A DNA stretch of 44,095 nt, taken from assembly GCA_028714455.1 (NCBI GenBank), contig JAQTMG010000005.1, positions 19,438-63,532 of the forward strand. The letters run 5' to 3'. The position numbers and the translations under genes were made by a program. Positions 16,572 to 25,992 of this stretch are shown piece by piece (position 1 is the stretch's first letter; every line of letters starts with the position of its first letter). Under the pieces are notes generated by a model. That model made no database searches. It was not told the DNA's origin and saw nothing but the letters and a program-made list of their open reading frames with translations. Source of the DNA: Patescibacteria group bacterium (GTDB lineage: Bacteria; Patescibacteriota; Patescibacteriia; CAIXNZ01).

Positions 16572-17093
16572 ATGAATAGATTAAAAGCTGTCGGGTACAA
16601 AACTATTACTGTCTATGGCATCTACCTTCGGCAAGACTCGAATGGTTCTTTACAAGTTCTTTTAGTCAAAGACTGTTCGAATAGAACGGGATTTCGACTT
16701 CCTGGAGGAAAAGTAATTATCTCAAGCCGTGGCAAACAGCTCAAGAAGGAGAAACACAATCTTAGAAAGTTTGTTTATATGCAAAGCGGCTATAATCTTG
16801 AGACAAAAAAGCCTTCCGGACTTCCGACTTGCATAGTCTATACTTGGTCAGATGAGATTTATAAAGTCTACGACTTTAAAAAAACAAAAAAGATCATCAG
16901 CGGATACTGGTCAAGAGACAAAAAATTCATGGGCCAGATGTTCGACCTACGGAAAATACTTCACGATGAAGAGGTCGAAGAAATCGAATATACAACCGAA
17001 CTGATTTTGAAAAACTTCCGCTCGCTCAAATGGCGTAAATACTTCAAATCACAAACACTCGTCCCAGTCAAACCATTAGCCGTAGCTTCATAG
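16572..17093 (+). CDS. Degenerate Nudix-like protein
   Basis: 173 residues. The ATG at 16572 is chosen over the GTG at 16560 because GGAGGT (16562-16567) stands four bases before it. VLLVKDCSNRTGFRLPGGKV followed by LRKFVYMQSGY has the shape of the Nudix box region (FxLPGGKVE..REFxEETGY), but the catalytic glutamates that bind metal appear replaced (Phe, Met and Gln by my alignment). It may therefore be a non-hydrolysing Nudix-fold binder, or only superficially similar. Single gene with its own promoter and terminator, convergent with ileS: its stop is next to the ileS stop. Confidence 0.6.
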   Translation: MNRLKAVGYKTITVYGIYLRQDSNGSLQVLLVKDCSNRTGFRLPGGKVIISSRGKQLKKEKHNLRKFVYMQSGYNLETKKPSGLPTCIVYTWSDEIYKVYDFKKTKKIISGYWSRDKKFMGQMFDLRKILHDEEVEEIEYTTELILKNFRSLKWRKYFKSQTLVPVKPLAVAS

Positions 17094-17107
17094 CTACGGC
17101 TTTTTTA
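17078..17107 (+). terminator. Terminator overlapping two convergent stop codons
   Basis: A 9-bp stem (17078-17086 with 17093-17101) and a T-run. It includes the last codons and stop of the Nudix-like gene, and its T-run lies within the last codons of ileS on the other strand. Confidence 0.85.
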
Positions 17108-20042
17108 TTCCGACCCAGATTTTTAATCCGTTCACATCCAATTCTTTTTGCGAGTCCTTATCTAGTTTAATTTTTTCATTAACAAAATTTTTAGACAGCG
17201 TGCTCTTGGCCAATTCCTCGCCCGATTCCTTAATAGTTTTTAAAAGTTCCTTTTCTTTCGTCTCGTAATAAACCTCAATCGTATCGCTAATTGTCAGATC
17301 TAAATCCCTTCTCAACGCGTTAATAAATCTGACTAGCTCGCGCACATAGCCCTCGCGCTTTAATTCAACGCTTAGCTTGATATCAAGGCAAACTTTGTAA
17401 TTTTCATCAGCATTTATTTTTAAATCTTTTCCTGCTGGCAATTTTTCAACAACCTCAAGTTCTTTGACGTTAACTTCATCTTTAATCAGTGCAAAAAATT
17501 CTTCGGGTAAAGATTTCTTTGTGATAAATAATTTAGCCAGAGGTTGTCTGATCTTCATACCAGCTTCGGCTCGAACTGCCAGGGCCTGCTCAATCAATTT
17601 TCTGGCCGTCTCCATTTGTTCGAGAAGCTCTGTCTGGGCTAAGTCGGCCGCAAAAATTGGCCAGTTCTCCAAATGCACGCTCTCAAACGGACCGTGTAAT
17701 TTTTGATAAATATCCTCGGAGACAAAAGGCAAAAATGGCGCGCAAATTTTGGCTAAATTTATCAGAATATAATGCATGGTGGCCAGGGCATGTGCCTTAT
17801 CTTTCTGATCAGAGCCCTTGAATCTATCGCGACTTCTTCTTAAATACCAAGTGGATAGTTCATTAATGAAATCCATAATCGGCCTTGAGGCCTTAGTCAG
17901 ATCGAATATGTCCATTTGCTCTGTCACTTCCTTAATCAACAAATTAAATTTCGCGACAATCCATCTGTCTAGAATATTAGACAAGTCTTTCGACTTTAAT
18001 TCCCTGTCAAAATTCAGGCTCTTTTCATAAAGCGCGTAAAAACTATAAATGTTATTAAACAGCATGACTGTCTTGCGCAGCATCTCTTCAACTAGACGAT
18101 TGGAAAAACGGTAATCCTCGCCCATGGGCGTAGAGGCGAGCAAAAAGTAACGGATTGCGTCAACGCCTGTTTTGTCAATTAAAATGCCAGGCTCCGTGTA
18201 ATTTCTTAACTTTTTGGAAAGTTTCTTGCCATCCTCGGCCAAAATCAAGCCGTTAGCAATCACATTTTTATAAGCTGGCTTATCAAAAAGCGCCGTGGCC
18301 AAAACATGAAGTGTGTAAAACCAGCCGCGCGTCTGGTCCAAGCCCTCGCCGATAAAATCGCAGGGAAAACCTTTTTCAAATTTTTCTTTATTCTCAAAGG
18401 GATAATGATATTGGGCATAAGGCATTGAACCGGATTCAAACCAGCAATCAAACACTTCTTCAACGCGACTCATTTCTCCGCCGCACTGGCATTTGAATTT
18501 AATCTCATCAATGTAAGGTCTATGCAAATCCTTAATCTCCTCATTTTCCAACTCTGCTTTACTGCCCACAACTTTATAAGTACCGCATTTTTCGCACTGC
18601 CAAACCGGCAGAGGCGCTCCCCAAAATCTGTTGCGCGAGATATTCCAATCCCTGGCGCCTTCCAGCCATTTACCAAAGCGGCCTTCTTTAATATGTTCGG
18701 GCACCCAGCGGATACCTTCGTGCTTGCTGCCATTTGGGTCTGTTAGTTTCACACTCTCATTATTTTTTACCAACTGATCTTTGAATTTTGTGACTGCCAC
18801 ATACCAGGCATCAAGCGCGTAATAAATCAAGGGGCTATCACAGCGCCAGCAAAAAGGATAATCGTGTTCTATTTTGTCTTCTAACCCCGAGATGAGTATT
18901 TTTTTATCTTGTAAGTATTGCATGATCTTTGGATCTGCTTCTTTTACAAAAGTACCGGCCCAATCCTTCACTTCGGGTTTAAATTTTCCTTCGAGATCTA
19001 CGGCCATCACGACAGGCAGGTCATATTTTTTGCCGACCTCCATGTCTTCAACTCCAAAAGCCGGAGCTATGTGAACGATGCCGGTACCGTCGGCGACCGT
19101 CACAAAATCACTTTCGATAACATAATAAGCTTTTTTTTCTAACTTGCCCTTATAATAATCAAAAACCGGCTCATATTCCCAATTGACCAGCTCGCTACCT
19201 TTGTACAGCTCAACGATTTCATAATGATCCAGATATTTTTCTATCGCTTCCATTCGCGGCTTGGCCAAAATATAATATTCACGGCCCACCTTAACCTTGG
19301 CGTAGTCGATATCTTTGTTGACCGCCAGCGCCACGTTAGAAGGCAATGTCCACGGCGTGGTTGTCCAGACCAAAAAATAAGTGTCGGACTGATCTTTAAT
19401 TTTAACTTTAAAATATATCGAAGGATCTTTGGTCTTCTGATAATTCAAATTAACTTCAAAGTTAGCCAAGGGAGTACCGCATCTTGGACAATATGGAGCC
19501 ACTCGATAATCTTTATAGATTAATCCCTTATTAAAAAGTTGTTTAAAAACCCACCAGACCGTTTCAGTATATTCTGAATCCATAGTTGAGTACTGATTCG
19601 AGTAGTCAGCCCAGCGCCCTATTCTTGTAAATGTATCCTTCCATTCCCCCACGCACTTGAAAACTGAAGCCTGACAGCTGTTATTAAATAATCTAATGCT
19701 GTCATATTCATTGTCGGCCAGATTCAAAATCTGCTTTTTGGATTTAATTTTCATTTCCCTTTCAATCAAATTTTCAACAGGCAAACCATGGCAATCCCAG
19801 CCCACGGTGCGCTCAACTTTAAAACCTTTCATGGTCCAATATCTTGTGACCGTGTCCTTGAGAGTTGAAGCCAGAATGTGGCCATAATGCGGTGAACCAG
19901 AGGCAAAGGGCGGTCCGTCATAAAATGAAAAAACCGGCGACTTTTCGCGCTGTTTGACTGATTTCTCAAAAATTTTATTTTTTTCCCAAAAAGCGATGAT
20001 TTCTTCTTCTTTTTTGGCAAAATTGCTTTTCTGCTCTGCCAT
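17094..20042 (-). CDS. ileS: Isoleucine--tRNA ligase
   Basis: Class I synthetase charging tRNA-Ile, with an editing domain. From the ATG at 20042 (MAEQKSNFAKKEEEII) the protein has 982 residues, usual for the long IleS group; an in-frame ATG 63 bases upstream would add a hydrophobic stretch unlike the family. Visible motifs: DGPPFASGSPHYGH (HIGH motif), WDCHGLPVE, the editing region with TTPWTLPSN, DWNISRNRFWGAPLPVW, a CxxC pair insertion (CEKCG, CQCGG), and the KMSKS loop as GKKLSKKLRNY. Convergent with the Nudix-like gene. Confidence 0.96.
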   Translation of the reverse strand: MAEQKSNFAKKEEEIIAFWEKNKIFEKSVKQREKSPVFSFYDGPPFASGSPHYGHILASTLKDTVTRYWTMKGFKVERTVGWDCHGLPVENLIEREMKIKSKKQILNLADNEYDSIRLFNNSCQASVFKCVGEWKDTFTRIGRWADYSNQYSTMDSEYTETVWWVFKQLFNKGLIYKDYRVAPYCPRCGTPLANFEVNLNYQKTKDPSIYFKVKIKDQSDTYFLVWTTTPWTLPSNVALAVNKDIDYAKVKVGREYYILAKPRMEAIEKYLDHYEIVELYKGSELVNWEYEPVFDYYKGKLEKKAYYVIESDFVTVADGTGIVHIAPAFGVEDMEVGKKYDLPVVMAVDLEGKFKPEVKDWAGTFVKEADPKIMQYLQDKKILISGLEDKIEHDYPFCWRCDSPLIYYALDAWYVAVTKFKDQLVKNNESVKLTDPNGSKHEGIRWVPEHIKEGRFGKWLEGARDWNISRNRFWGAPLPVWQCEKCGTYKVVGSKAELENEEIKDLHRPYIDEIKFKCQCGGEMSRVEEVFDCWFESGSMPYAQYHYPFENKEKFEKGFPCDFIGEGLDQTRGWFYTLHVLATALFDKPAYKNVIANGLILAEDGKKLSKKLRNYTEPGILIDKTGVDAIRYFLLASTPMGEDYRFSNRLVEEMLRKTVMLFNNIYSFYALYEKSLNFDRELKSKDLSNILDRWIVAKFNLLIKEVTEQMDIFDLTKASRPIMDFINELSTWYLRRSRDRFKGSDQKDKAHALATMHYILINLAKICAPFLPFVSEDIYQKLHGPFESVHLENWPIFAADLAQTELLEQMETARKLIEQALAVRAEAGMKIRQPLAKLFITKKSLPEEFFALIKDEVNVKELEVVEKLPAGKDLKINADENYKVCLDIKLSVELKREGYVRELVRFINALRRDLDLTISDTIEVYYETKEKELLKTIKESGEELAKSTLSKNFVNEKIKLDKDSQKELDVNGLKIWVGIKKP

Positions 20043-20105
20043 ACAAAATAATTTATTTATCTTAATCAATACGAATATTTTAGCTAAAATTTGGCTAAAA
20101 GTCAA

Positions 20106-20133
20106 AAATAAAATGACGCCTAAGCGCCATTTT
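20106..20133 (-). terminator. Terminator of the exporter operon
   Basis: A 10-bp stem (20110-20119 with 20124-20133) that on the minus strand pairs fully with one G-U and ends in ATTTTTG. It follows the last gene of the sigma/ABC exporter run and lies just upstream of ileS. Confidence 0.7.
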
Positions 20134-20152
20134 ATTCTATAAATCCTGGTCT

Positions 20153-20599
20153 TTATTTTTGTGTATCAGCTGGAGCAGGATTAGTGGAATTTGTTGGAGC
20201 GCCTGGATTTGGCATGCTTGGCCTGATCTGAATTGATTGAGCAGTAACACTACCATCAGTGTTTGTTGTCCCAGTAGCCATAATTGTTTCTCCTACGGTT
20301 AAGTCAGCTTTTGTGCCGCTGGCCATCTTTGATATCGGAGTTGAATCAGTTAACAGAATAATTTTTGAACCATTATTCGGAATTTTAACTGTGATGCTGC
20401 TGCTATCAATGGAAAGAATCTGGCCATTTACAAAATTGTCGTTTCCTTTCGCACCCCTAGCATCAATGCCGTTAGTAAATCCAGGCATATTTCTATTACC
20501 AGATTTATTGCCATGAGCAAGCAAGGTGCCGGCATAAAACGAAGCTCCACCGATTACAATAACCGCCACCGCGAGGGCAATAATCTTTTGTGCTTTCAT
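20153..20599 (-). CDS. Membrane-anchored DUF5666-like protein
   Basis: 148 residues: an N-terminal hydrophobic helix (IIALAVAVIVIGGASFYAG) that serves as anchor or signal, then a small beta-barrel-like domain (GQILSIDSSSITVKIPNNGS to GETIMATGTTNTDGSVTAQS) fitting DUF5666, and a Pro/Asn-rich tail. Function unknown. It is the last gene after the exporter permease, and a second protein with similar GQIL...SLVISG design is at 24359-24931, so the two bracket the ABC exporter genes and probably act with them on the outside of the membrane. Confidence 0.7.
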   Translation of the reverse strand: MKAQKIIALAVAVIVIGGASFYAGTLLAHGNKSGNRNMPGFTNGIDARGAKGNDNFVNGQILSIDSSSITVKIPNNGSKIILLTDSTPISKMASGTKADLTVGETIMATGTTNTDGSVTAQSIQIRPSMPNPGAPTNSTNPAPADTQK

Positions 20600-20634
20600 A
20601 AATTTATTAATTATTATTTAATTTAGCAAATTAA

Positions 20635-21858
20635 TTATTCGTACCTCAAAGCTTCAATCGGATTAAGTTTAGCTGCTCTGGTTGCTGGATAATAACCAAA
20701 GATAATCCCTATCGCCGCTGAAACTCCGAAAGCCAACAAAATTGAGGACAAACTAACTGTAGTTTGTATTAAACCCAAAAGAGTAATCCCCCAGGAAGCT
20801 GAAAATCCGATGATTATTCCAAGCAAACCACCAATAAAAGTAAGCGCTACGGCTTCAATAAGAAATTGCGAGCTGATATCTTTTCGCTTGGCTCCTATGG
20901 CTTTGCGCAAACCTATCTCTCTAGTTCTTTCTGTAACAGTTGTCAGCATCATATTCATGATACCGATGCCGCCGACCACCAATGAAATGCCAGCCACCGC
21001 ACCTAAAAGTATTGTAAAGGTTGAGGCGACGCTCGAGGCGGCGTTAGCTATGTCTGCCTGATTCATGGTGTTAAAATCGGCCAGAGTTGGATCGGAAATA
21101 TGATGGCGATCAAGGAGAAGGTTTGTGATATCCTGTTGGACAACCGAAGTTGAATCGGCGTCCTGCGCCGAAACACTTATATTGGAAAGATAATCGTCAC
21201 CTGTAAAATATCTCGTGGCTGTATTTAAAGGAATATAGATGGCATCATCCTGGCTGCCAAAACCGCTGCCACCCTTTGATTCTGTAACACCGATGATTTT
21301 AAATTCCATTTTATTTATACGAACTGTCTGGCCGATAACATCAGCCCCCTCACCGAAAAGATCATCGCGAGTTGAGGGTCCTAAAACTGCCACCTTGGCC
21401 AAATTTTGATTATTCTGATCGGTTATAAAATTACCGCTATCAATTTCAATATTTCTGACCACAGCATAATCGCTCGCCACACCCGTAACTTGAGTATTGG
21501 TATTCTGACCCTTGGCCGTAACCTGATATCTGCCGCTGACCTCTGGAGATACAGCTTTTATATTATTTACTTGATCTGCAATCGCCTGAGCATCCGCTAG
21601 CGTCAGGGATTTAGCAGAACCCCTGCCAGTGCTGACAAACGTTCCCGGCCCTCGCTGCGCGCCGTTGGACACAGTTATCATATTCGAACCGATAGATTGA
21701 ATGCTAGATTGAATTGAGCTTTGAGCACCCTGTCCGATTGATAACATCGTTATGACGGAGCCGATGCCAATAACTATGCCCAAAATCGTTAGACTGGAAC
21801 GTGCCTTATTAGCCGAAAGTGCGGATTTTGTTTCTTCAAATATGTCAAAACTTTTCAT
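20635..21858 (-). CDS. MacB/FtsX-type ABC transporter permease
   Basis: 407 residues with the four-helix MacB/YknZ layout: one N-terminal helix (SSLTILGIVIGIGSVITMLSI), a large extracytoplasmic MacB core domain (about residues 40-265), then three C-terminal helices in the FtsX domain (VGGIGIMNMMLTTVTERTREIGLRKAIGAKRKDI is the family signature region). It likely partners the ATPase and adaptor next to it to move a peptide, lipid or drug across the membrane or the wall. The ATPase gene lies 2 bases upstream. Confidence 0.92.
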   Translation of the reverse strand: MKSFDIFEETKSALSANKARSSLTILGIVIGIGSVITMLSIGQGAQSSIQSSIQSIGSNMITVSNGAQRGPGTFVSTGRGSAKSLTLADAQAIADQVNNIKAVSPEVSGRYQVTAKGQNTNTQVTGVASDYAVVRNIEIDSGNFITDQNNQNLAKVAVLGPSTRDDLFGEGADVIGQTVRINKMEFKIIGVTESKGGSGFGSQDDAIYIPLNTATRYFTGDDYLSNISVSAQDADSTSVVQQDITNLLLDRHHISDPTLADFNTMNQADIANAASSVASTFTILLGAVAGISLVVGGIGIMNMMLTTVTERTREIGLRKAIGAKRKDISSQFLIEAVALTFIGGLLGIIIGFSASWGITLLGLIQTTVSLSSILLAFGVSAAIGIIFGYYPATRAAKLNPIEALRYE

Positions 21859-21860
21859 AA

Positions 21861-22550
21861 TTATTTGTTGTTAGTTTTAGAATCGCTCACTAGTGAACCA
21901 TCTCGAATTAAAATGACGCGGTCTGCATGTTGGGCAACATCATTTTCATGAGTAATTAAAATTATTGTTCTGCCCTGTTCTTTATTAAGCTTTCTAAAGG
22001 TTTCTAAAACAACTTCACCGGTTTTAGTATCCAAGTTCCCCGTCGGTTCATCTGCCAATATCAACACCGGATTATTAACTAAAGCCCGGGCAATGGCTAC
22101 GCGCTGTATTTGTCCACCAGACAATTGATTAGATTTATGATTAAAAAATTCTTCATCAAGCCCTGATGCCTTAAGAACTTCGATCGCCTGTTTTTCTCGT
22201 GTCTCTCGCTCAACTCCAGCATAAACCAGAGGCAAAATTACATTGCGGAGAACTGTGGCCCTGGGCAATAAATTAAAGGATTGAAAAACAAAACCAATTT
22301 TTTTCTTTCTTATATTAGCAAGATCATCTTCGCTAAGCGTAGAAACATCCTTTCCGTCTAATAGATAAGTTCCGCCAGAGGGAACATCGAGTGCGCCCAA
22401 GATGTGCATCAAGGTTGATTTCCCCGAACCCGAAGGACCCATTATAGCAACGTATTCGCCGTCATTAATTTTGAAACTCACTTCCTTTAGGGCTTGAAAT
22501 TCGGAACTTCCTATTTTATAGGCTTTGCTGATATTTTTAACTTCTATCAT
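21861..22550 (-). CDS. ABC transporter ATPase (MacB/LolD/YknY type)
   Basis: 229 residues with all ATPase motifs: Walker A GPSGSGKS near residue 39, the Q-loop in GFVFQSFNLLPRATV, the ABC signature LSGGQIQRVAIARAL, Walker B VLILADEPTGNLD and the H-loop ILITHEND. Family-typical for exporters with FtsX-like permeases. It sits between the adaptor and the permease with almost no intergenic space, so the three genes form one transporter. Confidence 0.95.
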   Translation of the reverse strand: MIEVKNISKAYKIGSSEFQALKEVSFKINDGEYVAIMGPSGSGKSTLMHILGALDVPSGGTYLLDGKDVSTLSEDDLANIRKKKIGFVFQSFNLLPRATVLRNVILPLVYAGVERETREKQAIEVLKASGLDEEFFNHKSNQLSGGQIQRVAIARALVNNPVLILADEPTGNLDTKTGEVVLETFRKLNKEQGRTIILITHENDVAQHADRVILIRDGSLVSDSKTNNK

Positions 22551-22562
22551 ATGATAATAATC

Positions 22563-24341
22563 TTATCGACTGAAATCACTCTGACGATTTGATGAACCAA
22601 ATAAACTAGGCGCCGAACTTGTCGTGCTTTTTGCCGTTGCAGACGTAACTGTTCTAGAAACAATCTGGTCACCTTCGTTAAGGCCCGAGATTATTTCCGT
22701 ATTAGTATCGTCAGACAGACCCACCTCAACCGACTGTCGGCTGGGAATAGTTAGGGAAATCACGCCTTGGCTGCTCGTGTCAGAATATTTTTGATCCAGG
22801 ATGAGCACATAGTTTGCATCGTTTAACGTCTTTATGGCAGAACTGGGGACAACTAGCACATCCACTTTTGAATCTGTAATAATAGAAGCGGAAACGCTCA
22901 TGCCTGGCTTAATTCTTTCATCCTGCGTGTCAAAACTGATTTTTGCACTATAAGAGACCACGCCCTGACTAACGGTTCCAAGCGTATCAATATCCGCTAC
23001 CTGTCCCGTTATACTTAAACTTTCTATCGCATCAAAAGTCAGAGTCGCCTTCTGGCCCACTTTAACTTTTGCCGCATCAACTTCGTTGAGAGAAATCTCT
23101 GCAATTTTTTGTTTGGTAATTATAGTGGCCAGCGCGGTACCCGATGAAACGGAATCACCTTTTTTAACGTCGATACTCGCCATCACGCCGTCAAAAGGAG
23201 CATAAACGTAATATTTACTCAACGTCTCTCTAGCATCGGCCAGGGCATTCTGTCTTTGTTTCAGAGTCAACTCCTGTGACTGTAAGTCAAGTGGGTCCGT
23301 GCCAGCCTTTAGGTCTTCGAGTGATTGAGTTTTTTCATCAATACTTCTTTGAGCGTCAATGATTGCTTGTTTGCCGCTTTCAATTGAGTTCTTAACGGAA
23401 AGCAAATCGGACAGGTGGCCATTAGCGGTACCGGTGCAACCATTGAGTTCGGTTAAAAGGGTATCAGCTTCTGGCAGGGTCCGCATATTGTGCACGGTCA
23501 GTTGATCCTTATAAAATTGGATTAGATTGTAATTATTTTTAATTGATTCGGCGACATCTTTGGTCATGGTATATGTCTCATCTATTAACGCCCCGACAGT
23601 AGCGGTATCTGAAAGCCTGCTTGTAGATTTGTAGTCCGCATAGGCTTTGTCATACTCGGCTCTCGCCTTTTGGTATGATTTTAAGGTGGCATCGCGATAT
23701 TCAAAAATTTTGGCGTCATAATTTTCAACCGCGTTGGTAAAATAATCAAGATTCCATTGGCTACTTTCGCCGAGTGAACTGCTGAATAAAATATCATCCA
23801 GTCCAGACATGATATCCGGTAAATCTAAAAAGGCATTGGCAATGGAGTTGAAGCCATCCTCGTAGGTCTTTTGAAGATTATCTTCGGCTTTAGTTTTTGT
23901 GTCCTGCGCCGCAGCCAAACTATTTTCAGTTTGCATCAAAGAAAGTGAATCGATTGGCTTTTGTAATTTCTGTAAAGAAATTTTGGCCGAATCAAGATTG
24001 GCCTGTGCATCCCTGACCGATTTTTGGGCATCACTATTATCTAAACGAACCAGTAGAGTCCCCACCCCAACTTCCTGTCCGTTTTTTATACCGACAAACA
24101 TGACATCGCCGGAGGCCTTGGCCTTAATATCTATCTGGCTAGCCGCGCTCACCTGGCCGCTGCCAGAGATTGAGGAAATTATTGTCCCCTTTTCAACATT
24201 TGCCAAAACATAACGCGTCTGCGCATCGTTGCCGGCAAAAGTTTTAAACCCAAAATAAACGCTAATGACTATGGCTATAACCAAAGCTACGCCTGCCGCC
24301 ACTTTATGCCGTAAAACAAGTTTGGAAATTTTTGAAAACAT
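22563..24341 (-). CDS. HlyD/MacA-type adaptor of the ABC exporter
   Basis: 592 residues. One N-terminal membrane helix (KVAAGVALVIAIVISVYFGF) is followed by a split biotinyl-lipoyl-like domain (SGSGQVSAASQIDIKAKASGDV and YVYAPFDGVMASIDVKKGDSV), a long coiled-coil hairpin between them (about residues 105-375, longer than in usual MacA), and beta-barrel and membrane-proximal domains (VGQKATLTFDAIESLSITG). With no outer membrane expected, this resembles YknX rather than a true MacA-TolC link. Tail is Ser/Thr-rich. Confidence 0.88.
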   Translation of the reverse strand: MFSKISKLVLRHKVAAGVALVIAIVISVYFGFKTFAGNDAQTRYVLANVEKGTIISSISGSGQVSAASQIDIKAKASGDVMFVGIKNGQEVGVGTLLVRLDNSDAQKSVRDAQANLDSAKISLQKLQKPIDSLSLMQTENSLAAAQDTKTKAEDNLQKTYEDGFNSIANAFLDLPDIMSGLDDILFSSSLGESSQWNLDYFTNAVENYDAKIFEYRDATLKSYQKARAEYDKAYADYKSTSRLSDTATVGALIDETYTMTKDVAESIKNNYNLIQFYKDQLTVHNMRTLPEADTLLTELNGCTGTANGHLSDLLSVKNSIESGKQAIIDAQRSIDEKTQSLEDLKAGTDPLDLQSQELTLKQRQNALADARETLSKYYVYAPFDGVMASIDVKKGDSVSSGTALATIITKQKIAEISLNEVDAAKVKVGQKATLTFDAIESLSITGQVADIDTLGTVSQGVVSYSAKISFDTQDERIKPGMSVSASIITDSKVDVLVVPSSAIKTLNDANYVLILDQKYSDTSSQGVISLTIPSRQSVEVGLSDDTNTEIISGLNEGDQIVSRTVTSATAKSTTSSAPSLFGSSNRQSDFSR

Positions 24342-24358
24342 AGAAATGTCTATATGGA

Positions 24359-24931
24359 TTAATGAAATATTTTAAACGGTACAAAATTCGCGGACGGAGT
24401 CGGAGGTGGTGGCGGAATTACCCTTATCAGTTTTGCCGCTATCTGACCAATGCTGTTGGGCTCGCCGATCACGACGACAAAATCACTGATTTTTAATTCT
24501 GATGGGCTTATGTCTCCCCTGAAATGGCGTACTATGGTATCTCTGCTAACCAAAATAATCCTTTCAGCTTTATCGTTTCCGCTTATCACTAACGATTGAC
24601 CTTCGTTTTTTAAAATCTGGCCAAACACGCCATGAGATTCTATAAAATCCTCGTTGCCAAATTCATTTAAAAACCCTCCCTTGGGTCCAGCAAAATTTTT
24701 GTGATAATTCTCTCCCCATTGGTAAGAAAAATTTGCTTTTCTCGTTCCGATATTCTGCCCTACTTTAAAAACCAGAAGAAGAATTATGAGGGCGGCGACG
24801 GCGAAAACAAAATATCTAAAAGTAACAGAATGGAAAAAAGCAATATCTCCGTTTTTCTTTTCGGATAAATTTTCAATTGGTTTTTTTTCAACTGATTCAC
24901 TGGGATTATTGTCCTGATTAATATTGTCCAT
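24359..24931 (-). CDS. Membrane-anchored protein with DUF5666-like domain
   Basis: 190 residues: a charged cytoplasmic N-terminus, one membrane helix at about residues 38-60 (YFVFAVAALIILLLVFKVG), and an external domain (GVFGQILKNEGQSLVISGND ... GEPNSIGQIAAKLIRVI) similar in plan to DUF5666, ending in a proline-rich tail. Function unknown. It lies 17 bases before the adaptor gene, downstream of the sigma factor, and may sense or tune envelope state together with the exporter; that is inference. Confidence 0.65.
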   Translation of the reverse strand: MDNINQDNNPSESVEKKPIENLSEKKNGDIAFFHSVTFRYFVFAVAALIILLLVFKVGQNIGTRKANFSYQWGENYHKNFAGPKGGFLNEFGNEDFIESHGVFGQILKNEGQSLVISGNDKAERIILVSRDTIVRHFRGDISPSELKISDFVVVIGEPNSIGQIAAKLIRVIPPPPPTPSANFVPFKIFH

Positions 24932-24936
24932 ATTTT

Positions 24937-25353
24937 TTATAAGTTAATAATTAATTTTTGACGAAAAGAGTTAAATTCACGAACCGAAAATTTGATTGAT
25001 TCAATAAAAATCAAAAATACCGTAAGAAAGATAAATATACTGAAAACCGGCAGTGATTCTAAAAGCGTAAGCAAAAAATTCTGCCAATAAATTACAACTG
25101 TTTCAAAATCAGAGAAAAGAAGATTGAGATATTGAGTAAAACCGGATTCTATCAGGCCATTGCGCATAAATTCAAAAGCCGGAATTAATTCAACCGCTGA
25201 ACCAATTAAAAATAATAAAAAAACAGCAAACTTCACGGCGCTTTTTATAATCATCAAACGGCGCTCTGCCTGTATCCTGCTTAAAATTTTCCCCAAAAGC
25301 ATATTTGATGGTTCAAATTTTTCGTAATTAAATTGTTTCTTTTTCCCTTGCAT
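24937..25353 (-). CDS. Small two-helix membrane protein after the sigma factor
   Basis: 138 residues, not recognised. Two hydrophobic segments (around residues 34-58, SAVKFAVFLLFLIGSAVELIP, and 84-113, with ESLPVFSIFIFLTVFLIFI) separated by a short loop; basic ends. Its place directly after an ECF sigma gene is where an anti-sigma factor is often encoded, but no zinc-binding HxxxCxxC motif is present, so this role is only a guess. A terminator-like hairpin lies between it and the sigma gene; 5 bases separate it from the next gene. Confidence 0.6.
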   Translation of the reverse strand: MQGKKKQFNYEKFEPSNMLLGKILSRIQAERRLMIIKSAVKFAVFLLFLIGSAVELIPAFEFMRNGLIESGFTQYLNLLFSDFETVVIYWQNFLLTLLESLPVFSIFIFLTVFLIFIESIKFSVREFNSFRQKLIINL

Positions 25354-25366
25354 GCTATTTAATACG

Positions 25367-25399
25367 AAAAAAAATACACCTTTGGTGCATTTTTTTTAT
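25367..25399 (-). terminator. Hairpin with T-run between sigma gene and exporter operon
   Basis: A stem of about 12 bp with loop bases near 25381-25384, T-run on both strands. Read on the minus strand it would terminate or attenuate transcription after the sigma gene, so the downstream genes may depend on read-through or an own promoter. Confidence 0.7.
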
Positions 25400-25414
25400 A
25401 ATTATTGCCTCAAG

Positions 25415-25978
25415 TTAGCCAATATTAAACAACTTTCTGAGACGGAAAACTCCCCTTCTATATCTGCTTCTAACCGTATTAAGCGGTTCACCAAGAGCTA
25501 TGGCTATCTCATTGAATGAATATCCGAGATTAAGTCGCAGCTCAAAAATTTTGCGAGTTTTTATTGAAAGCCTAGCGATTACTGAACTCAAATTTTCCGC
25601 TTCCTCTTTTCGCTCCAATACTTCATCGGGAAGCAAAGAAACATCTTTAATATTTTCCAAAAATAAATTATCAGCTTCCTCGTTTTCAAATGTTGAAAAT
25701 GGAATTGTTTTTTTCTTTCTTGAAAAATCAATAACAGTATTTTTAGCTATGCAAAAAAGCCAGGTCTTAAATTTTCTATTCGTCTCATATTTATTTATAT
25801 TTTTCCACATTTTTACAAAAACTTCTTGAGTTAAATCTTCTGCCTCAACTGAATTTTTGGTTAAAACAAAAATAAAGCCGTAAATTGGCTTTAAATATCT
25901 TTTAATTAAAATCTCTAGCGATTTTTGATCGCCGGACAAATAATTGAGAACTAAATTTTCGTCATTTATTTTGTCCAT
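25415..25978 (-). CDS. ECF-type sigma-70 family RNA polymerase sigma factor
   Basis: 187 residues with sigma regions 2 and 4 only. Region 2 shows VEAEDLTQEVFVKMWKNI and KFKTWLFCIAKNTVIDFSRK (core binding and -10 recognition); region 4 shows RLSIKTRKIFELRLNLGYSFNEIAIALGEPLNTVRSRYRRGV, a helix-turn-helix for -35 recognition. Likely activates a small regulon, and the two membrane proteins and ABC exporter downstream are the natural candidates. No anti-sigma zinc protein was recognised. Confidence 0.93.
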   Translation of the reverse strand: MDKINDENLVLNYLSGDQKSLEILIKRYLKPIYGFIFVLTKNSVEAEDLTQEVFVKMWKNINKYETNRKFKTWLFCIAKNTVIDFSRKKKTIPFSTFENEEADNLFLENIKDVSLLPDEVLERKEEAENLSSVIARLSIKTRKIFELRLNLGYSFNEIAIALGEPLNTVRSRYRRGVFRLRKLFNIG

Positions 25979-25992
25979 ATTTGTGGACCGGA

